Part shown: one piece after another, positions 37,001-49,700 of the stretch
Layout of the letters: each line of letters starts with the position of its first letter
Position numbering within the stretch: position 1 is the stretch's first letter
Source: Colius striatus
Lineage: Eukaryota > Chordata > Aves > Coliiformes > Coliidae
DNA: 64,000 bases
Assembly: GCF_028858725.1 (NCBI RefSeq)
Contig: NC_084760.1
Location: 93,121,867 to 93,185,866, forward strand
Direction of reading: 5' to 3'
The notes under the pieces: generated by a model
Seen by the model: only the letters and a program-made list of their open reading frames with translations
Databases searched by the model: none
What the model was told of the DNA's origin: nothing
Translations under genes and position numbers: made by a program

Positions 37001-40000
37001 TTTTCACAAATTGTACAATGTATCTTCAGTTAAACTGGTTTTCCTTTTAACCTTACGATTTTTCATGCTCAGCATCAAACTCTTGAGCATCTATTAGCTT
37101 CTCAGGGAGACCATCATTCTAATTCAAGCTTTTACATCTTATGCATTGAAGTAACAGGTTACACTAAAAGAAACACAGGTTTCTGTAACCCACAAAGAGA
37201 TAAGTGATTGGGTAAAAGCAGCTGAAGAAAAAAGACGTATCACATTTTTTACTGCTTCATACTTACTGTGCTCTGTGATTGGTTTGTTTCCTGTGCCCTA
37301 GAAGAAACCATTTCTTGCTCCTTTTCTTTCAGAGCTTCATTCTGTGATTGGTTTGTTTCCTGTGCCTTAGAACAAACCTTTTCTTGCTCAATTTCTTTCA
37401 GAGCTTCATTCTCTAACTGGTTTGTTTCCCGTGCCTTAGAAGAAGCCTTTTCTTGCTCTTCTTTCAGAGCTTGGGCTACTTCATTCTTTTCCTGGGCCTG
37501 TTCCTTCAGGGGCTTTGTTATTTTACTGTTTTCTTCAGCTAGAATTTCAGTTTGCCCACTTGTGTGAGTCTCTCCCTGCAGATCTCTTTGAGGATCTTCT
37601 GCCTGCTCTGCTGGTTTCTCAGTTGCACTGGTACTTGGGCTGTCCTCTATTGAACACACAGAGCTGCTTGAACATTCATTGGAGTTTCCAGCATTTTCAT
37701 TGTATTTGCTGCTTGATGGACAACTTCCATCAGAAGCAGGAGACGATTCACCTTCACTGTCATCCTCACAATCGGAGCTGTCAGTATCATCCAGTCCTTC
37801 CAATCCCAGCCTGGCATAAACAGGACATTACAAATTAATATCAATCTCACTTTAAAAGACACAAATATTTCTTTTATTGCCAAACTTTCTTTCCAATGCT
37901 TGCTTCAGAGACCTGCAGTAAACTACTTGATCAGCTATTTAGGAAACAGAAGAACTGCTAATACTGAACAAGGGCCAATATCCCCCCAAAACAGGTCTCT
38001 TTTTATCACATTCTAAATACAAAAACATGTGCTACCTACTGCTACTCCAAACACCACCAGGATCATTGAGACTTTCATGTCACATGAGGTGATAAATGCC
38101 AGGAAAAACAAATAAGTCTATTTTAGTTCACTGTAAATTTAATACACTAATTAACAAAAGGGCAATGAGAGGTATATGGACTATAACAGCAGGGGGAAAA
38201 AGTGGTGCAAATTTTTACAAATAAAGTTTGTCTGCTCATCTGGGACAGAATTATATGAACATTGCAACATTAATTTTCAGTTCTCCAATTTAACAAATTC
38301 GATTTAATCTTACCATTTTGTGGATTCTCCTTCCTTGGAGGTCCAGATTTGCCTGGACATGTTCCTATGTGACCTGATCTAGGTGAACTTGCTTCTGCAG
38401 GGGGGTTGGACTAGACCATCTCTAAAGGTCCTTTCCAACCCCTACCATTCTATGATTCTACGATTTAAGTCTACAACTTACAAGATGTTGCTTACTTTTA
38501 TGTACCTAACCTGTTATCCTGTTCAAGGCTTAATATTTGAGTACAGAGTGACAAGATGATCAGGGGTATGGAACCAAGATGATCAGGGGTATGGAACCAA
38601 GATGATCAGGGGTATGGAACCAAGATGATCAGGGGTACGGAGAGTCTTTCATACGAGGAAAGGCTGCGGAAACTGGGGCAGTTTAGTCTGGAGGAGATTG
38701 AGGGGTGATCTTATTAACATTTATAAATATCTAAAGGGTGGGTGTCAGGAGGTTGGGACATCCTTTTTTTCTATAGTAGATAGTAACAGGACAAGGGGTA
38801 ATGGGATGAAGCTGGAACACAAAAAGTTCCAGTTAAATATAAGAAAAAACTATTTGACTGTTCAGGTGAGGGAGCCCTGGCACAGGCTGCCCAGGGGGGT
38901 TGTGGAGTCTCCTTCCTTGGAGGTCTTCAAGACCCACCTGGACATGTTCCTATGTGACCTATCTAGGTGACCCTGCTTCTGCAGGGGGGTTGGACTAGAT
39001 GATCTCTAAAGGTCCCTTCCAACTCCTACCATTCTATGATTCTATGACAGTGCTTACCAAAAACATTTTCTTTTTCGAGACTTTGTTCCATTCTTTCCAG
39101 ATTCACCTGGACGCTTCCGACTACCGCCACTTTCTGGTGACACCATTTTGCTTGAAGTGGCCTGCAACCCTTCAAAATAAAAGTTGAAAGTCTACTTCGT
39201 CAAGTACACAATTCACATTAAATCTCTACTTATCTGTTTTGGATGTAATTTTTAAAACAACAGCTGAAAAGAATCACTATTGGTGCATATTTATTTTGAC
39301 TAAAAAGCTTCAAAATGAACTCAGCAGCAACAAAAGCTTTCTGACATTGCTTTACTAAGGCACAGAGTCAAAATTGGATTCCTGAACTCAACTCTCAGGT
39401 TCTACATACTTTTCAGCCTCGAGTTTCGCTATCAAGCTGCCAGCAAGGGATGGCACATGGCACACATGGATAAGTAAAATGACTACACAAAATGCCAAGT
39501 GAAACAAGGCATTTTGTAGTTGGATCACACTTCTAGTAAGACCTGCTAATGCACTAGCGTTTCACTGAAAATTATAATGTAATTCTTACAGCTAATTTTG
39601 CTTTTATTATGAGGTGACATTGTAGCCAGCAAGATGAAGCACCACTTCTATCTGTGTTACACTGTTGAAGAGAAGCAATAGCCAAGGAGGAAAAAGGAAG
39701 TCCAACAAATTTTACTGGAATTTAAATTTCATTCAGTTGAAACAGCTACTGTCACCAATTAAAAAAAAAAAAAAAAAATCATACCAGGGTAAGGCTATAG
39801 AGACTTTACTTTCTGAGGAGAGAAAGCAAGGTTAAACTGCAGTACCTTTGAGGACCGAGTCTTCCAGTCGCTCAGCCATTTCGTGACACTGCTGCTGGTA
39901 GTCAGGGTTTGTGAAAAAGTGCTTTGGCTCCGCAAGTTTCCGCTGCAGCCTCTCCAAGCGCCTCTGCTCTTTATCTGCTTCCCGCTCTGCTTGCTGCTTC

Positions 40001-43000
40001 ACCCATTCAGCCATCCTGCAGAGCACAGAGCCAAGCAAATGACAGTGTTTCCAGCATTTAATGTTATACCAGTTTGTTGCTTTGCAATTACTGAATGCTT
40101 CTACTACTCCCTGCTAGGATGGTAGGCAATGGGAAAAGCCAACTAACACTACCCAGGGGAATTACTGAAGAATACAGAGAGATTCTGCTAGAGGAGGTAG
40201 TAAAGTTTATTTTGGAAGCCAGGAATAGCAGTAAGGTCACATATCCCCAATATTACGGTCTTTCAACTTCAGAGAAAAGAACTATGCAAATTCCAGGTGA
40301 GAAATCTTCAGAGGTGCTAAACAGTCTCTCAGAAGCAGGCTGCGGTACAATCGCATCTATTCTGCAAGAATATGATTCTAGTCAGAAGAATCCTCTTGGC
40401 TTCCAGTCCATCTGTGCTTAAAGACTTCATTTTTGCTCCTTTTCAGTACTCAAAATGAAATTTCATTGCTACAACAACGTGCCCTTCAACCTCTTTTGTT
40501 AAGAGTGAATTACATGGGCAGTTTATTTTCTAACTCTAGGCTCCTAAGAAAACACCTTACGCTTTTTCGTGGTTGACATCTCGAAGTCTCCTTCCACTGA
40601 GATCTCGGCAAGCTTCTCTGTTTGTTGTCTTTTCAATCTGTGCACCAAGTGCTCGCAGCATAGATCCAAACCCTGAGGAAACAAACAAAAAAGAGTAATC
40701 AGGAATTAGATAAACAGAAACTAACGGAGGTGAGCTAGAACATACTGAAAGAATTAATTGTGGAAAAAGAAAACAGTGAATTCAATCTTCAATGCAATGG
40801 AAATAAAAGTTGAAAGTTGCAACATGTTGGAAAACTGTCATTGGGTGAAATGCTGAAATATGAAGTGAAAAAAAGGTATCCAGCATATACAACTCATCTC
40901 ATTTTGTGCCCCTGATATCACAGCAGATGGATTCCTGATTTACTAGAACCTGTGCAGCAGCTCTAACATGAAAGCCTATTGCTGGACTCCCTCAGCAAAA
41001 TGGTTTAAAATCCTTTTTGTCTCAAGGTAACATTCTGAGTCCTCTCTAATTTGGTCAGGACACACCTCCTCCTTAAGCCCCTTTAGTCTGCACCAAACTT
41101 ACACCTTCTTTTAAAAATCTAATAATAACTGAAATAACTTTTTTAGGAGACAGCCTTAGCCACTTCAAGATGATCCCAATGAACAATGTTATGCTGGAAA
41201 GCCCCCCAAAATAGATTTCTGTACACTCCTTAACCACTGACTCTCCATAAGCAAGTCACTACTTCTTTTTCTTCTTCCTACTCATTCCTTTAATTTGGTC
41301 TCACTATGTGCTGTCTCCAGCTGGAGACAGACATTTTTTTAACTACCTCAGTGAAGCACAATGTGGATTAATATCAATAGAACCCTTCAAGAATTGTTTT
41401 TTAACTAGGACCTGAACAAATTTTTACTTTTCAGTGCCTCAAAAGTGCTTTTAAGGAATGCTACAAACAGTAACCAAAACAGTCAGGTCTACTGATCTAT
41501 CATGAGGCACAAAAAGTATTGTGTTCAGCTAATAAAACCAATTGCTGCCATTAATGAGGAGAAAATGAGCAGCTTCTGAAACATGCTCCTGAATTTTAGA
41601 TTCTGAAGAATGCAGATCTGGCTGCTACACCTAGTCAGGTATGCTCCCAAAACTCAACAACCATGCATTCACTGAATTAGATGACAAATAAGCATTTTAT
41701 TATCAAACCTAAGTCATCACAAACTGCATTCCCTTGAGTTCATACAGTAAGTCTCCATGGTTCTGAGCTCTGTTCATTTTCTTGTTTTTACCAGGCTTAT
41801 AAGTTAAAGTCAAAACAAAATGAACGCTTCAGAAAGCAGATAAAATTGTTAGAAAATTATTTTAAACAGACTCCAACAGTACATCAGTAACACCAAGGAA
41901 ATCACAGAACACGTATCCTCTGTCATCTCAGGGTCACTGAAGCTGCTGGAGAATGGATGAGGATGAAGCATCCTAGACTATCAACTTCTATCATAGGCAC
42001 TACTTTTAGAGCACATAAAGAAACTACAATACCTTAAACTATAGCAACAATATTTACCTCCAGATCTATCTAAAATTGAAGCAGGCACAACAGTTAAAAA
42101 ACTGAATTAAAGAAGCAAACATATTGACTCCAATTACACTCAAAACACTCCACTAAACTTACTTCACCCACCACGTTTCATTTTAGGGAACACCCACACT
42201 GTCAGTGGCTGCATTGTTGGTTTTATATGATTTATGTGCAGCTTCAGTAACACAGCTAAAATATTTATTCAATACAGCAAGTCCAGTTTAGATTTCATTC
42301 TTTAGTTCTTAGGCTACTAAAATCTTGTCATTTATGTTTTTCTCAAATTAGAGAAGACAATTAGGTCACATAACATACTCAACATAGTCCAATCACAGAC
42401 TATTTGCACCTCGAATACTTGTCTTAAGCGATCACTTAGAAGCCTAAGAAGCCAGGTGCTTTTAAACATCTCTGAAGCCACTTTGATGCACTTTACAGCC
42501 TTCTCCAAGCAGGCTTAAGCTTGTAGAGGTGCAAAGAGCCATGCCAGCAAAGCTATTAAGCTGAACTGCAGCTTCCCCAGTCAGTTCCCAGCTTTGGATG
42601 TAGACTTTGGTTTCAGTACAGACAATATATAACACAGTCATCCACATCACAAGAGCTCTACTAACAGATTAGGACTGCTACTGTCAGTATGGCTACTGTC
42701 CAACAGAAGTTTTTTTTTACCTAATAATCTAATCCATAACAAGCAGTTAAGCAACAAACCTACCTCCTTTTCCACCACAAAGCCGTGGCTCCAGACTATA
42801 AACAGCTCCATTCTGCAACACATCTTCATCATTAACCAGCCGCCCGTTACATTTCACATACAAGCTTTCTTCAGGAATATTCTAAAGGAAAAAAAAGCAA
42901 AATTGGATCATTCGACTGATGGAGAATGAAACACTCTGAGAAAGTAAATCAATAAGAAATAATGTTTCCTTCTTCGTAACAGGAAGTGAAGGAAAGCAAA

Positions 43001-43565
43001 AGTCAGTTGATCTTAAAAGCATATTGTCTACAGTGCATGGAAAACCCTTTAAATCAGGTCGTAAACATGAAAGGGTAGAGTTGTGCTATGGGAAAATTCA
43101 CAGCAAGCATTCAAACACTCTGTGCTAAAACCAAACAAACAAATAAACCCCTCATTTTGGGGGCTACGGAGAATTTAAGATTAAAATCCTCCATATAGAT
43201 AGATATACACCTATACAGATATACCTAAAAGAGACTACGGGGCTGTCTTACAGTTAAGCAACAAGAAATGTGCCCACAGTCGCGATATACGACAGCGGCG
43301 GGCCTCACGGCAGAGCGGTGAGGGCAAACATGCGGCCTGCTAACCACCGCCGGCACCGAGAGCCCAGCGCCCTCACCCCCATACCCCCGCCCCGAGGCCT
43401 GAGGGGACGCCACATCCCCACAAGCGCCGCCACTTCCCCCCTTCTCCTTTCACTCACCAGAACCCGAACGCGATCGCTTAGGAGGTCGCGCACCAAACGA
43501 CCGCCGGGGGGCAGCGGCCACGGCCGCGCCCGCGAAGCCAACGGGTCCCGCACCAGCAGCGCCAT
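34003..43565 (-). CDS. SDE2: SDE2, ubiquitin-fold-processed splicing and genome-stability factor
   Basis: The complete gene has seven coding exons on the minus strand: 43565-43458, 42881-42764, 40672-40561, 40015-39846, 39169-39058, 37810-37267 and 34218-34003. All junctions are GT-AG and the phases are consistent, giving 459 residues (human 451). Residues 1-73 are the ubiquitin-like part, ending in the conserved processing motif CGG|KGG (cleavage after G73, new N-terminus K74). Residues after that match human SDE2 closely: [38 protein letters not shown], then the basic helical [12 protein letters not shown] and [20 protein letters not shown] blocks. Exon 6 is acidic and Ser/Glu-rich with a tandem repeat (residues 321-388). 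Exon 7 is the SAP-like C-terminus (IDLLAF to KGKKK). After cleavage the C-terminal part acts in the spliceosome and in the replication-stress response. The ATG at 43565 has G at -3 and G at +4. Confidence 0.96.
34394..34645 (+). mobile_element. CR1 LINE 3' fragment in SDE2 intron 6
   Basis: CR1 3' end with GGGGTAATGG, CACTGTGAGAGTGAGGGAGC, GGGGGTTGGACTGGATGACC and a worn terminal microsatellite. It is antisense to SDE2. Confidence 0.92.
34646..37266. other. SDE2 intron 6, remainder
   Basis: AT-rich intron sequence with several short A runs (for example near 35735, 35780 and 36090). No exon, RNA gene or repeat family is recognised. Confidence 0.5.
37268..37471 (-). repeat. SDE2: Coding tandem repeat in SDE2 exon 6 (69, 69 and 66 bp)
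   Basis: Three head-to-tail units, each ending on the plus strand in AGAGCT (at 37336, 37405 and 37471), encode residues 321-342, 343-365 and 366-388. The pattern is ALKE-x-EQE-x-x-x-S-(K/R)A-(R/Q)-ETNQ. The first protein copy is one codon shorter. The last copy ends exactly at the exon 6 donor. The repeat keeps frame and is rich in Glu, Gln and Lys, so it probably forms charged helix or disordered linker. Confidence 0.95.
38320..38466 (+). mobile_element. Short CR1 LINE 3' end in SDE2 intron 5
   Basis: The last 150 bp of a CR1: TCTCCTTCCTTGGAGGTC, TGCAGGGGGGTTGGACTAGA and the ATTCTATGATTCTACGAT tail. It is very similar to the copy that ends at 39047. Confidence 0.93.
38547..39047 (+). mobile_element. 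CR1 LINE 3' fragment abutting the SDE2 exon 5 splice donor
   Basis: A 0.5-kb CR1 whose 5' part contains a fourfold 23-bp repeat and whose 3' microsatellite (ATTCTATGATTCTATGA) ends at 39047. Exon 5 of SDE2 (minus strand) ends at 39058, so only 10 intron bases separate the element from the exon. It is antisense to SDE2. Confidence 0.94.
38553..38644. repeat. 23-bp tandem repeat inside CR1, 4 copies
   Basis: The unit AAGATGATCAGGGGTATGGA plus ACC starts at 38553, 38576, 38599 and 38622. The first three copies are identical and the fourth changes at its 3' end. It is a local expansion of the CR1 word AAGATGATCAGGGG and must post-date or accompany the insertion. Confidence 0.95.
39761..39778. 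repeat. Poly(A) run, 18 nt, SDE2 intron 4
   Basis: An uninterrupted run of 18 A on the plus strand (poly(U) in the SDE2 pre-mRNA). No retrotransposon body is recognised next to it. Confidence 0.9.
40673..42763. other. SDE2 intron 2
   Basis: A 2.1-kb AT-rich intron between coding exons 2 and 3. No repeat family, RNA gene or extra exon is recognised. Confidence 0.55.
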
Positions 43566-43770
43566 TGCTCCCCGACGCCACCGCGACGGCCCCGCCCCTG
43601 CGCGTGCGCGCCCGTGACGGCAGCGGCGCGCGGTCTGGTGACGCGGGCGGAGGTGGTGCCAAAAGGGCTGGCGCGAGGCGATAACGGCTATCGGCCCCGC
43701 ACCCGCCTCAGCCGCGCTCCAGTTCCCGCCCCTCTCCGGCCCAGCGGCTCAGTCTTAAAGCCGCCGGTGT
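43270..43770 (-). promoter_or_regulatory. SDE2: CpG island promoter of SDE2
   Basis: This GC-rich, TATA-less region covers coding exon 1 and about 200 bp upstream. Directly upstream of the ATG are a GC box (CCCCGCCCC, about 43590), an NRF1-like GCGCGTGCGC (43600-43609) and two TGACG half-sites (about 43615 and 43638). This is typical of a broadly expressed housekeeping promoter. Site function is inferred from words only. Confidence 0.7.
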
Positions 43771-46700
43771 TTCTGATGTTTCCGAGTCAAACCTGATGTT
43801 TCAGTCCTTATAGAAAAGCCAATTTCTTTATTTTAGACGTGTAAGGTTAAGACTCCTCCAGTGAGTCTTGGGGAACGAAAACACTGGAGCGTGGCATCAT
43901 TGCCTGTGAGGGAATAGATCCGATTGTACCATGCAGAGTCTTACACGTGGCATCCCGGTGTCTTATTTCAGGAAATGGCCCCCGAGCGCTGCTTATCTGA
44001 AGTGTGCTGCTAAGAGAAATGTCCCTGTCTCCCAGCCCAAGTGACACGAGAACCCATCTGAGAAAGCAGTTTTTGCCCTTTAGCTTTTCTACACGAGATA
44101 GCCCTGTCGTTCTAATTCAGACCGCTATGTGCAGCTTACCAGGTTGTAAAAGCTTTTTACAACCTGTCACATTCACTCTGCGAGCATGTCACAGCAGGCA
44201 AAACAGGCCACGGCTGCAAACTCGTTTGTCTGCTCTCCTGTTTTAATAGTGGTGGCAGCAGCAGCAGCAGCATAAGAATGGAAATACACACCACATGTAA
44301 CCTCAGGCAGCTGGGAAGGGGCAGCACTGCCATGGCAAAGCACTGCAAGTGTTAAGAAATGTAATGGAAATGTGCAGCTGCTAAATGTCCAATCAAATAT
44401 GGTACATATTTCATGTGAGGCCTTGCAGAGTGATGGACTCTATGCCTATGGCTTCTTTGTCCTTCTCTGTATAGTTTAGCATGTGCACAAGAAGAAGCCC
44501 CGAACTCTGCTAATTGGGCTAGGTTTGGTTACATAGTCACATAAAATGTTTTAAATCAGTCTGAAACACAGTCTGGAAGTTGGGCTGGAACATGAGGACA
44601 CACTTGACTCTTCATGACATAGAATAACTATGCGCAAACAGGAGACTGGTTAGAAGAAAATGTACATCTCTACCTCTCTAGGAAAGGGCACATAGAGAGA
44701 AGAATGCACCTTGTATCCCAGAAGTCCCCACTTAGCAAGCGAGATAGGTGCCTATGTCAGAGCCTGCAGCTAAATTTAGGTCTTAAGCATCAACATTACT
44801 TTAGAAAGATGGGCCTTGTATCTGAGCTACTTGGCTATTAGAGAAAAACTGGTGATGTGGCTGTCTCAACCTTTTTGCTTGCAGAAGAGCCATGCTGCTT
44901 GGCCAGGCCAAGTTGCTAGCACAGATAGGTAACTTTCCTGTCTGGGTGTCTTATGCGGATAAGGTAAAAAAGGAGTAATCTGGGGGAAAAATAGGCAAAG
45001 AGGTGACATGACCCAGAAGTGAAGACTTCACATGCAAATGTAAACAAACTAGCAATAATTTAATCAAGGGGATTTCCTCTTGGACTTGTCTTGGACAACT
45101 TACAAATCAAACTTTGCTCGCCCTTTCTTATGCTACATTAATTTTAGATAAAATGTTTTCGCAGAGCATTTTGACCCAGTCTAGACAATCTCTTACTGTC
45201 TTTCTCTACGAAGTTGATCTTTCCAGATTATGTATCACATTGAAGCTGTGCAATCATTCAAGACTGACATCTGTGTCGCCTGGAAAAGCTGTGGTTATTT
45301 TGTGCTGGATTTGGCCCACATTCAGTGGCCGTTACATTTTAAGTCACATGGTACTGCTTGTTTCATTTATAATGACATGCCATATCTTTGGAATACTGCC
45401 CAATCTCAAATACCACTAGATTTGGGGTACTTTTTATGCAGTATCTTATTGAAATGTAACTGGCAATACATGATGTATGCAGGTATACATATGCAGATGA
45501 ATAAGTATTTTCTTAGATCTGTGAGATTTCAGTCACATTCTGAGTGTATGATTCATTTCCTCCTCTGAATTTCCAGCTACTGACACTGAGGGTGCAGAAC
45601 TTGCCAGTACAGGCCAAATAGGCGGAGTTGTCCAGGAAAGAGTTGGGCCACAGGATTGTCCAGTGAACTTGCTGAATCAGTCTAATTCACAGGTCGTTTG
45701 ATCCTCATCTTTTCAGAATGTTTTCAACTACTCTTCTATCTGTGAATTCCTGGTGCTAATGAGAACGGACTGAATTATCATTTCCCGGTGAGGAGTACTT
45801 TAGCGAACACAGCTGCCATCTCAGGAAAGAGAGGATCCAAAAAGAGGGCTCACTGCACCTCAAGAGGAGGTGTACTGTCAATGATGGCTGTCATTCCTAA
45901 CTGATACCTGGATTCTGCCAGCAGACACATGCTACAGCTGTGATACACCTATGAGCACGAGAGCTGACAGCAGGAGAGTCACACTGGCATAAACCAGGCC
46001 TTTTGTAGACCACATACTGCCACCATGTAGGTAATTTTAGACTACTAATGCCATAGTCAGTGCTGGGAAGCTATACCTAGGTGACTTGTACAGATCCTTG
46101 TGTATTGTCAGGCTACAAGCAATCAATGTCTAATAGACAGATAGGTAGTTTTTGTTCAGCTTGGTCCTGAAGCAGTGCCAGGTATATAGTCCCCATTCTC
46201 ATGATTTATGCAATGCCACTTAGTGACACATTAATGTCAGCAGGCGAGTGTTCCTGTGTCTACTTGTAATTATCTACTTGTCTGTTGCCTTGCTCCTCAA
46301 AAAAAAGGTCTAAATAAGTCCAGAAAGCTATTAGAAATTCCCATTTGAAATGTATTTTATTAGAAATGTTATTCTCTTGAAAATACAATGATCAGTCTCT
46401 GCTTCTGCAGTGATGTTTTAATAAATCGTGCTTGCCACTTTTCATATATAAATTATTTCATGGACATAATTAATTAAACTCGACAGTATCCTTGTGGAAT
46501 AGATACGTACTCTGGCATCTTAAACAGTGACACTCAAGCAAACTGATTATACTACTTTCTTAATGCAGCGGAAGGACCAAGGCTAGAATTTAAATCTTCT
46601 TGCTCTCTTGGCATAATTTAGGAGATGAAACTACTCATCCTCTTCCTGGTTTATTCTGATATCCATGCATGTGATGACACAGGTATTGTGTGTATTTCTG

Positions 46701-49700
46701 TGGCCTATAAAAGGCAGTGTGTTACGCTAGACTATTTTCTGCTTAAAATCTAGCACTTGATTTAATGTGGAGCAGAGGTTTTACAATATCACTGTCTGAA
46801 ACAGTCAGATGTGTAACAGTCATAATGTATCTCTCATAGTATGTTCATTCATTCACCCTTATTGTTTCCTCCAGTACATTCCATTTAAAAAGTAGTTGCA
46901 GTGCTATATAGTGCTTAATAATGGTCTGTCAAGACCAAAATCATCTTACAAAAGACTATACTGAAAGAAGGTGTGAAGTACTCATCTGACCTTGACTTCT
47001 AATCTGCATGTGAAAGTTGCCCGTGGGAGTGAAGAACACAAAACCAGTTGTTCCCAAGGTCCCCAGATGAACAAAGGATGGGCCAAAAGTTGTTCTGATA
47101 GGTTTCTTATTTCTAAAAGTGTTCCTAGGTGGAACCTAGGTAGGAGAAAAGATGAGAAATGTCACTTAAAATATGAAACAGATGTGTATGTTCCTTTTGT
47201 AATAGTTTAAGCATGCAGAGAGAGTAGCAAAGGTAAATTTTGTCCACTGAAGTCACTGTGAGAATTTAAAAATGGGTTTTAAGAGTGAGTTTTCCATCTG
47301 CTACACAGTTGGTCATGTACTACTGTGTGTATGGAGACTAGCTCATCTGGACTTATTTTCTTTTACATTTTAATGGTATCCCAAGATGTAAGTTGCAGCT
47401 AATATATTTGCAAGACTGGAATATGTTACACGCTTTCATGTAATTTTTGCATGGAGGATCAGGATGAAAAGAAACCTTTGTGTGCATGTTCTTAGGACAA
47501 TGTACGCTGTATGACATGAGGAAACATTTTTTGCTTCAAATACTATGACACATCATACTGTTTGATAAAAATGCAATTAACTGTTATGAATCTAAGTTGA
47601 TATTTACGAGTGCAGCTTCCAGCCTAATGCTAACAGTCATCTGCTTCAGCTTCTGTGTCATCAGCACAATGGGTAGGGACAGTGTGTAAAGGTACCCGAT
47701 ACTGGCTTGGGAGCAGGCAGGGGTAAAGTACAAGCGTTACATTACTTGTATTACCCTTGTGTTAATACTAGGGCTGGTGTTCAGTATACTTACTGTCTGA
47801 CAGTGAATGCCTAGATACCAATCTCCTAACAAGTCTGTGGTGAATAACTGTATTTTATTCTTCTTATAGCCCACAGTCAGCAGTAACATAGATACATAAT
47901 CAAGATTTTAAAATAGCTGTAAAACTGGTTTTCCCCTTACATTGGTTTCTTTGTTGTGCTTAATATCTTGGTGTCCATCCTATGCGAGGATGTTTAAACT
48001 ATGAGTCCTTTCAGGAAAGGAACATGTACTGCTCTCCACATGTGTGTACTGAACCTGAGAAACTAAGGTCCCTTGGCTGTAAGTATTACCAGCATAGTTG
48101 GCCTTGTTACTTTTAGTAATACTTGTAAGTTTGGTAGCAATAATTTGAGATGAACTGGCTAATTGGACTGTGAGGTAATATTGTGGAAGCTAATACTTCA
48201 GATTCTAAGGTTTCCTTAACCTTGTGTCTCCGCTTGTGTGCTAACCATAGTGCTTCAATTTGGTTCTCTTCTGATTCTTTTTAACTGTCTACAGCTGGAG
48301 AGTAGTGAATGGATTACTTGTAGTGTACAGTATGTTTTATAGGAAAACAATACCAAAAATAGGTCTCTGTCGCCTTACTTTTGTTCTCTCTGTAATGAAG
48401 CTAACTGCTTTTAATTATAGCTTGCAGAGTCATTGTGCTGAGTTACCTAATCTCTGTGTAAGGACTGAATTCTAGATTCTTAATTGGCGTCTGAAACTTT
48501 GGGAACTTTGCAAAAAACCCAAAGCTAAGAGTGAGCATACGGTATAAGATGTGTGTTATGTACACTGGAGATCTCTATCATCTGTCAGACCTCTATGCCT
48601 TAAAGTTTTTTAAGAAACAGGAGCATTACATGCCCTTGCAATGTGAGCTTTTGATCCCATTGTGACACTGTTTACAACAATTTGCAGCGCCTAGATAAAG
48701 TAAGTTATACTGAAATGATCAGATGGAGGAAAAAGAAATAAACACCAAAAAAAAAATTAAAAATGAAGGTAGCCTCATTTGTTTTTCAACTGAGATGAAA
48801 GTTGATTTGGAAATGCTGCATTTCCAGTAGCTGGGAGGAGCTCCCAAATTACATTACCCCACCCACACCTGCTTGCTTTCGGTTTACCTGGGGAGATTCT
48901 ACAAAGAAACTGAAGGAGAAAAGGAGGACACCAACAAAATGGAGAGCACACAGGACATGTCTAAAAAGTCAGAAATGTAAAGCCAAGTGCCTCAAGCATG
49001 TAAACTCTCACCTTGGGTTATGCTCAGCCAGGATAACACGTGGTTAGCAGTCTGTGGCATGTTGGTGGTATTCATAAACCCTGTTTAAAGCAGATCATGT
49101 CAGTGGTTCGTTTGTCCCTTGATAAAACAGAGGCAGATCCTCATCTAGCGTAAATTTTCAAAACTCCATTGGCTTGAGGGAGAACTGTCCTAAGGATCCA
49201 GCCTGTAGTGTAGAGAGGCCTCATTCTTTGACTGCTGGCTTTGACATGGCTGCCTTTGGACTTTGGATCACTATAAGTGCCACTTTACATTTGGACATTA
49301 TTGTAATAGTAATTTTGATCTCCTTGTGTAAGGAATGCTCTGCTATCCTAAAGACCTACAAGTGAATAATAACGTATGCAGATATTGATTCGTTTCTCTT
49401 TAAATACTAGAAATAATCTTTAGGGAAAATGTTTGGGATTTTTTTGTTTCATATGATAAATTTGAGCTGGGGAATACTAACATTATAGCATTACAGATGC
49501 ATGTACCTTCTTGCTGGCTCAGTACTGGAATAGTTTGCCATTTTGTTTATACAACATCTTTTTGCACCCATGCAATTGACATGAAATCGTTAGTGTGTTG
49601 TTTGAGGGATGTCACTGGTGTATTTTGGACACCTCTCCAGTGCTTCTTCTAATCCTTTCCAAAATAGAGGTAATTATGTGTCATCTATCAGGAATTCGTA

